NCBI GenBank assembly: GCA_046155615.1
Contig: JBJXFP010000151.1
Span: 1-16,124, forward strand
DNA from: JANNVZ01 sp046155615
GTDB taxonomy: Bacteria; Bacteroidota; Bacteroidia; Flavobacteriales_D; Sanyastnellaceae
Direction: 5' to 3'
Length of the DNA stretch: 16,124 bases
Below are positions 14,306 through 16,124 of this stretch, one piece after another (the first letter of the stretch is position 1; each line of letters opens with the position of its first letter). The notes under the pieces are model-generated. The model worked only from the letters and a program-made list of their open reading frames with translations, did not search any database and was not told the DNA's origin. Position numbers and translations under genes: made by a program.

Positions 14306-15184
14306 TTATACCCTGCCTTTTACATTCCATCGCTGCCAGTTTTCTTTCAGTAAAAATTCTTTTAAAGAAGTGGATTTGATGGATGGGAATTCTCTTTTTT
14401 GAATGGAAGCATCGGCCGTAAATCCTTTTTCGTTAAACCACTTGAACATTAAATAAAGCTCCTTGTCCATCACCAATTTTACAATGAATAGTGGCAGACG
14501 TTTGAATTTGATTTTCTTCCCAAGAACCTGGGCCATTGTGCTGGCAACTTCTTCGTTTGTCATTTCATCGCCAGAAAGTTCAATGGTCTTGTTCAGATAT
14601 TTTTCAAAACCTGCAAATGCCTCAGCAACATATTTACCAATATCATCAAGTGAAATCATCTGGTGCTTTTTTCCGGATTTTATCGAATCAAATAATTTTC
14701 CTCCTAAAATTCCTTTGAATACTTGCGGTATGTAATAGTTCTCCATGAACTTTACAGGTCGTAGAATGGTGTTGGGTAACCCAATGCCTTTGATGTGTTT
14801 TTCAATAGTGTTTTTTGATTCGAAATGCGGAACACCCGTATCGCTGTCAGCATTACAAACGGAACTGTAAATGAAATGGGAGATGTTCGATTGCTTTGCT
14901 GCGTCAGCCATGTTTTTTCCAAATTCAATTTCTTTTTCAGCGCCATATTCAAAATAATTTTGAATGCTGAAAACCCCATCACAATTTGTCATTGCTTCTA
15001 TCAGCGATTGAAGGTTTGCCATATCGCCTTTCACTACGTTTATTCCTTTTGAGACGAGCAGTTGAGCTGAAACACTTTCGGGAGTTCGGGATAGTGCTTT
15101 AACCTTGAAATTATTCTTAAGCAGATGTTCAACTACAGCACCGCCTTGTCTTCCTGTTGCTCCGGTAACTAAAATGGTTTTCAT
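14306..15184 (-). CDS. NmrA-like NAD(P)-binding protein
   Basis: The 292-residue product is an atypical short-chain-dehydrogenase-like protein with a Rossmann fold. It starts TILVTGATGRQGGAVVEHLL, with the dinucleotide loop GATGRQGG at 7-14. It then has LSRTPES, a FIYSSVCNAD strand in the place of the usual active-site region, LRPVKFMENYY typical of the NmrA branch, and ISLDDIGKYVAEAF. NmrA-like proteins sense or reduce with NAD(P)(H), and many act as redox sensors or quinone/aldehyde reductases. It begins 128 bases after the second DGPF gene, a gap containing a hairpin, and leads the run NmrA-DUF6855-SRPBCC-SRPBCC. The exact role is unknown. Confidence 0.92.
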   Translation of the reverse strand: MKTILVTGATGRQGGAVVEHLLKNNFKVKALSRTPESVSAQLLVSKGINVVKGDMANLQSLIEAMTNCDGVFSIQNYFEYGAEKEIEFGKNMADAAKQSNISHFIYSSVCNADSDTGVPHFESKNTIEKHIKGIGLPNTILRPVKFMENYYIPQVFKGILGGKLFDSIKSGKKHQMISLDDIGKYVAEAFAGFEKYLNKTIELSGDEMTNEEVASTMAQVLGKKIKFKRLPLFIVKLVMDKELYLMFKWFNEKGFTADASIQKREFPSIKSTSLKEFLLKENWQRWNVKGRV

Positions 15185-15253
15185 TTTTTTCTTGCTTTAC
15201 ATTGATTTGAAAAATTGCATTTCGCTTAGTGATCTTGTTGTCCGGAATAATGC

Positions 15254-15289
15254 GAAGGCCCCTCCAGTCAGTCTGGCTGGAGGGGCTTC
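15254..15289 (-). terminator. Strong hairpin between the DGPF pair and the NmrA-like gene
   Basis: CCCCTCCAG (15259-15267) and CTGGAGGGG (15277-15285) form a perfect 9-bp stem with a 9-base loop. GAAG (15254-15257) and CTTC (15286-15289) extend it past a single bulged G. No T run follows in either direction, so it is not a textbook Rho-independent terminator. It could be a processing or stability hairpin that sets the DGPF mRNA apart from downstream genes, or a small dispersed repeat. The hairpin itself is certain; its role is not. Confidence 0.6.
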
Positions 15290-15312
15290 CCGGGTTTCTG
15301 TATGACAAAAAT

Positions 15313-15660
15313 TCACATTTTCAATTCCTGGATTTCGCGCACTTCCACAATGCCGTCATGCTCCAGAATGGGGCAGTTGTTGGCAATCGCAACAGCTTCT
15401 TCATAAGAGTCTGCTTTGCAAGCCAGATAACCTCCCACCATTTCCTTGCCTTCCATGTAAGGGCCATCGGACACTACTTTTTTCGTCCCTGTAACAACCT
15501 TTCCGGTTGTAACCAGCGGCTGCGCCCCGATTAGTTTTCCTTCTTCTTTCAGAGCGCCCATCCATTGCATCCACTTCTGCATGTGAGCCTGCCATTTTTC
15601 TGGCGATTGCCGGGCGGTTTCTGCATCACCACCACGGAATAACAATAAGTACTCTTTCAT
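15313..15660 (-). CDS. DGPF/YCII-related protein, DGPY variant
   Basis: The 115-residue product is a YCII-related protein of the DGPF type. It begins MKEYLLLFRGG, has WMQWMGALKEEGKLIGAQPL at 30-49, the family signature as DGPYMEGKEMVGGYL at 65-79, a helix YEEAVAIANNCPILEH and the end IVEVREIQELKM. The usual phenylalanine of DGPF is tyrosine here. These single-domain proteins are the typical companions of ECF42 sigma factors, and one lies further down this block. It aligns end to end with the upstream gene, 14 bases away, so the two arose by tandem duplication. The molecular role is unsettled. A short gene end is followed by the hairpin at 15254-15289. Confidence 0.92.
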   Translation of the reverse strand: MKEYLLLFRGGDAETARQSPEKWQAHMQKWMQWMGALKEEGKLIGAQPLVTTGKVVTGTKKVVSDGPYMEGKEMVGGYLACKADSYEEAVAIANNCPILEHDGIVEVREIQELKM

Positions 15661-15674
15661 TGTGATTCTATTTT

Positions 15675-16025
15675 TTACATTTCCATTTTTTGAATTGGCC
15701 TTACTTCAATCTTACCATTTTCGCTGAAAATTGGGCAACCTTTAGCTATCTCAACTGCCTCATCAATATTTGAAGCGTTGATGACTAGGTAACCACCTAT
15801 CACTTCCTTAGATTCCATGAAAGGCCCATCGGTTACCAATTTTTGATTTCCTGAAATTTGTTTGCCAACAGGTTGCAATGGTTCAGCAGAAACCAATGTT
15901 CCCTTTTGAGCCATCTCGCCCATCCATTTTACCCAAGCCTGCATATTGTCTTTTGCAGCTTGCGATTGAGTGGCATTGTGAGCATGATTTTCGCCTCCTC
16001 TGGTCAATAACATGAATTTTTCCAT
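15675..16025 (-). CDS. DGPF/YCII-related protein
   Basis: The 116-residue product starts MEKFMLLTRGGENHAHN. It contains WVKWMGEMAQKGTLVSAEPL at 31-50, the classical signature DGPFMESKEVIGGYL at 66-80, IDEAVEIAKGCPIFSENG and the end IEVRPIQKMEM. The family is called DGPF after this motif and is linked to ECF42 sigma factors, which control DGPF genes in the studied actinobacterial cases. It is the paralog of the next gene. Its start lies 39 bases after the stop of a VOC/glyoxalase-like gene, so the transcript may begin outside the window. The leader is A-rich (TTAAAAAAGACGAA before ATG), without a Shine-Dalgarno sequence. Function unknown beyond the family. Confidence 0.94.
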   Translation of the reverse strand: MEKFMLLTRGGENHAHNATQSQAAKDNMQAWVKWMGEMAQKGTLVSAEPLQPVGKQISGNQKLVTDGPFMESKEVIGGYLVINASNIDEAVEIAKGCPIFSENGKIEVRPIQKMEM

Positions 16026-16064
16026 TTCGTCTTTTTTAATTGTTGTTGATTACCGTTAGCTTTT

Positions 16065-16124
16065 TTATGCATTCGAATGAAGTGCTATTGAATTTCCTTC
16101 GGTGTCAATGAAGAAGGCCATGAA
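16065..16124 (-). CDS. VOC/glyoxalase-like protein, C-terminal end only (partial)
   Basis: The last 19 codons of a minus-strand gene are visible: FMAFFIDTEGNSIALHSNA and TAA at 16067-16065. The pattern F-x-D-TEGN-x-(I/V)-x-LHS is the final strand of vicinal-oxygen-chelate (glyoxalase/bleomycin-resistance) domains, where the glutamate of DTEGN is commonly a metal ligand. The gene enters from the right edge and is followed by the DGPF gene after 39 bases. VOC proteins often occur beside DGPF, YCII and ECF42 genes, so the context fits. With so few residues the family call is likely but not certain. Confidence 0.7.
   Translation of the reverse strand, partial: FMAFFIDTEGNSIALHSNA

Overview
This window looks like a chromosomal segment of a Bacteroidota bacterium, probably from the Chitinophagales/Sphingobacteriales side. 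The reasons are the many short lipoproteins with SSC/FSC/AAC-type lipoboxes, a DUF5522-type small protein, a BBP2-like porin, the long (679-residue) form of urocanase, A-rich leaders without clear Shine-Dalgarno sequences, and the mix of small stress-type families (DGPF/YCII, SRPBCC, YdeI, YjbR, DUF1761). Placement below phylum is inference. TGA, TAA and TAG are all used as stops, so the genetic code is standard. I saw no rRNA, tRNA, CRISPR array, insertion sequence or phage gene.

Left part (1-2884). A PLP-dependent ACC deaminase/D-cysteine desulfhydrase gene runs off the left edge on the minus strand. Divergent from it are two tandem, distantly paralogous lipoproteins of unknown function, followed by a small Cys-rich protein of about 50 residues (DUF5522 type).

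Middle plus-strand block (2951-8511). A lipoprotein methionine-sulfoxide reductase B, an outer-membrane porin, urocanate hydratase, a lipid-anchored YCII-domain protein and a low-molecular-weight phosphatase-like gene follow one another with gaps of 3-33 bases, so they may be one transcript. The phosphatase-like gene is interrupted by one in-frame TGA. A PhzF-family gene closes the block.

Right minus-strand block (8533-16124). Thirteen complete genes and one edge-truncated gene are all transcribed leftwards. In transcription order they are: VOC/glyoxalase-like (partial), two DGPF/YCII paralogs, an NmrA-like NAD(P)-binding protein, a DUF6855-like protein, two SRPBCC proteins, an Fe-S type uracil-DNA-glycosylase-family protein, a TfoX-like protein, a DUF1761 membrane protein, an ECF sigma factor of the ECF42 type, an NTF2-like lipoprotein, a YjbR-like protein and a YdeI-like protein. 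ECF42 sigma factors are known to be linked to DGPF proteins, so this block is best read as an enlarged ECF42 neighbourhood. No anti-sigma factor is present. A strong hairpin followed by six Ts ends exactly at the sigma factor's start codon, which suggests that the sigma factor is controlled by termination/antitermination or start-site masking. A second hairpin separates the DGPF pair from the rest.

No stretch over 300 bases lacks a gene. The longest gaps are 9932-10084, 7586-7728 and 15185-15312. Only the last holds a recognisable element, the hairpin.
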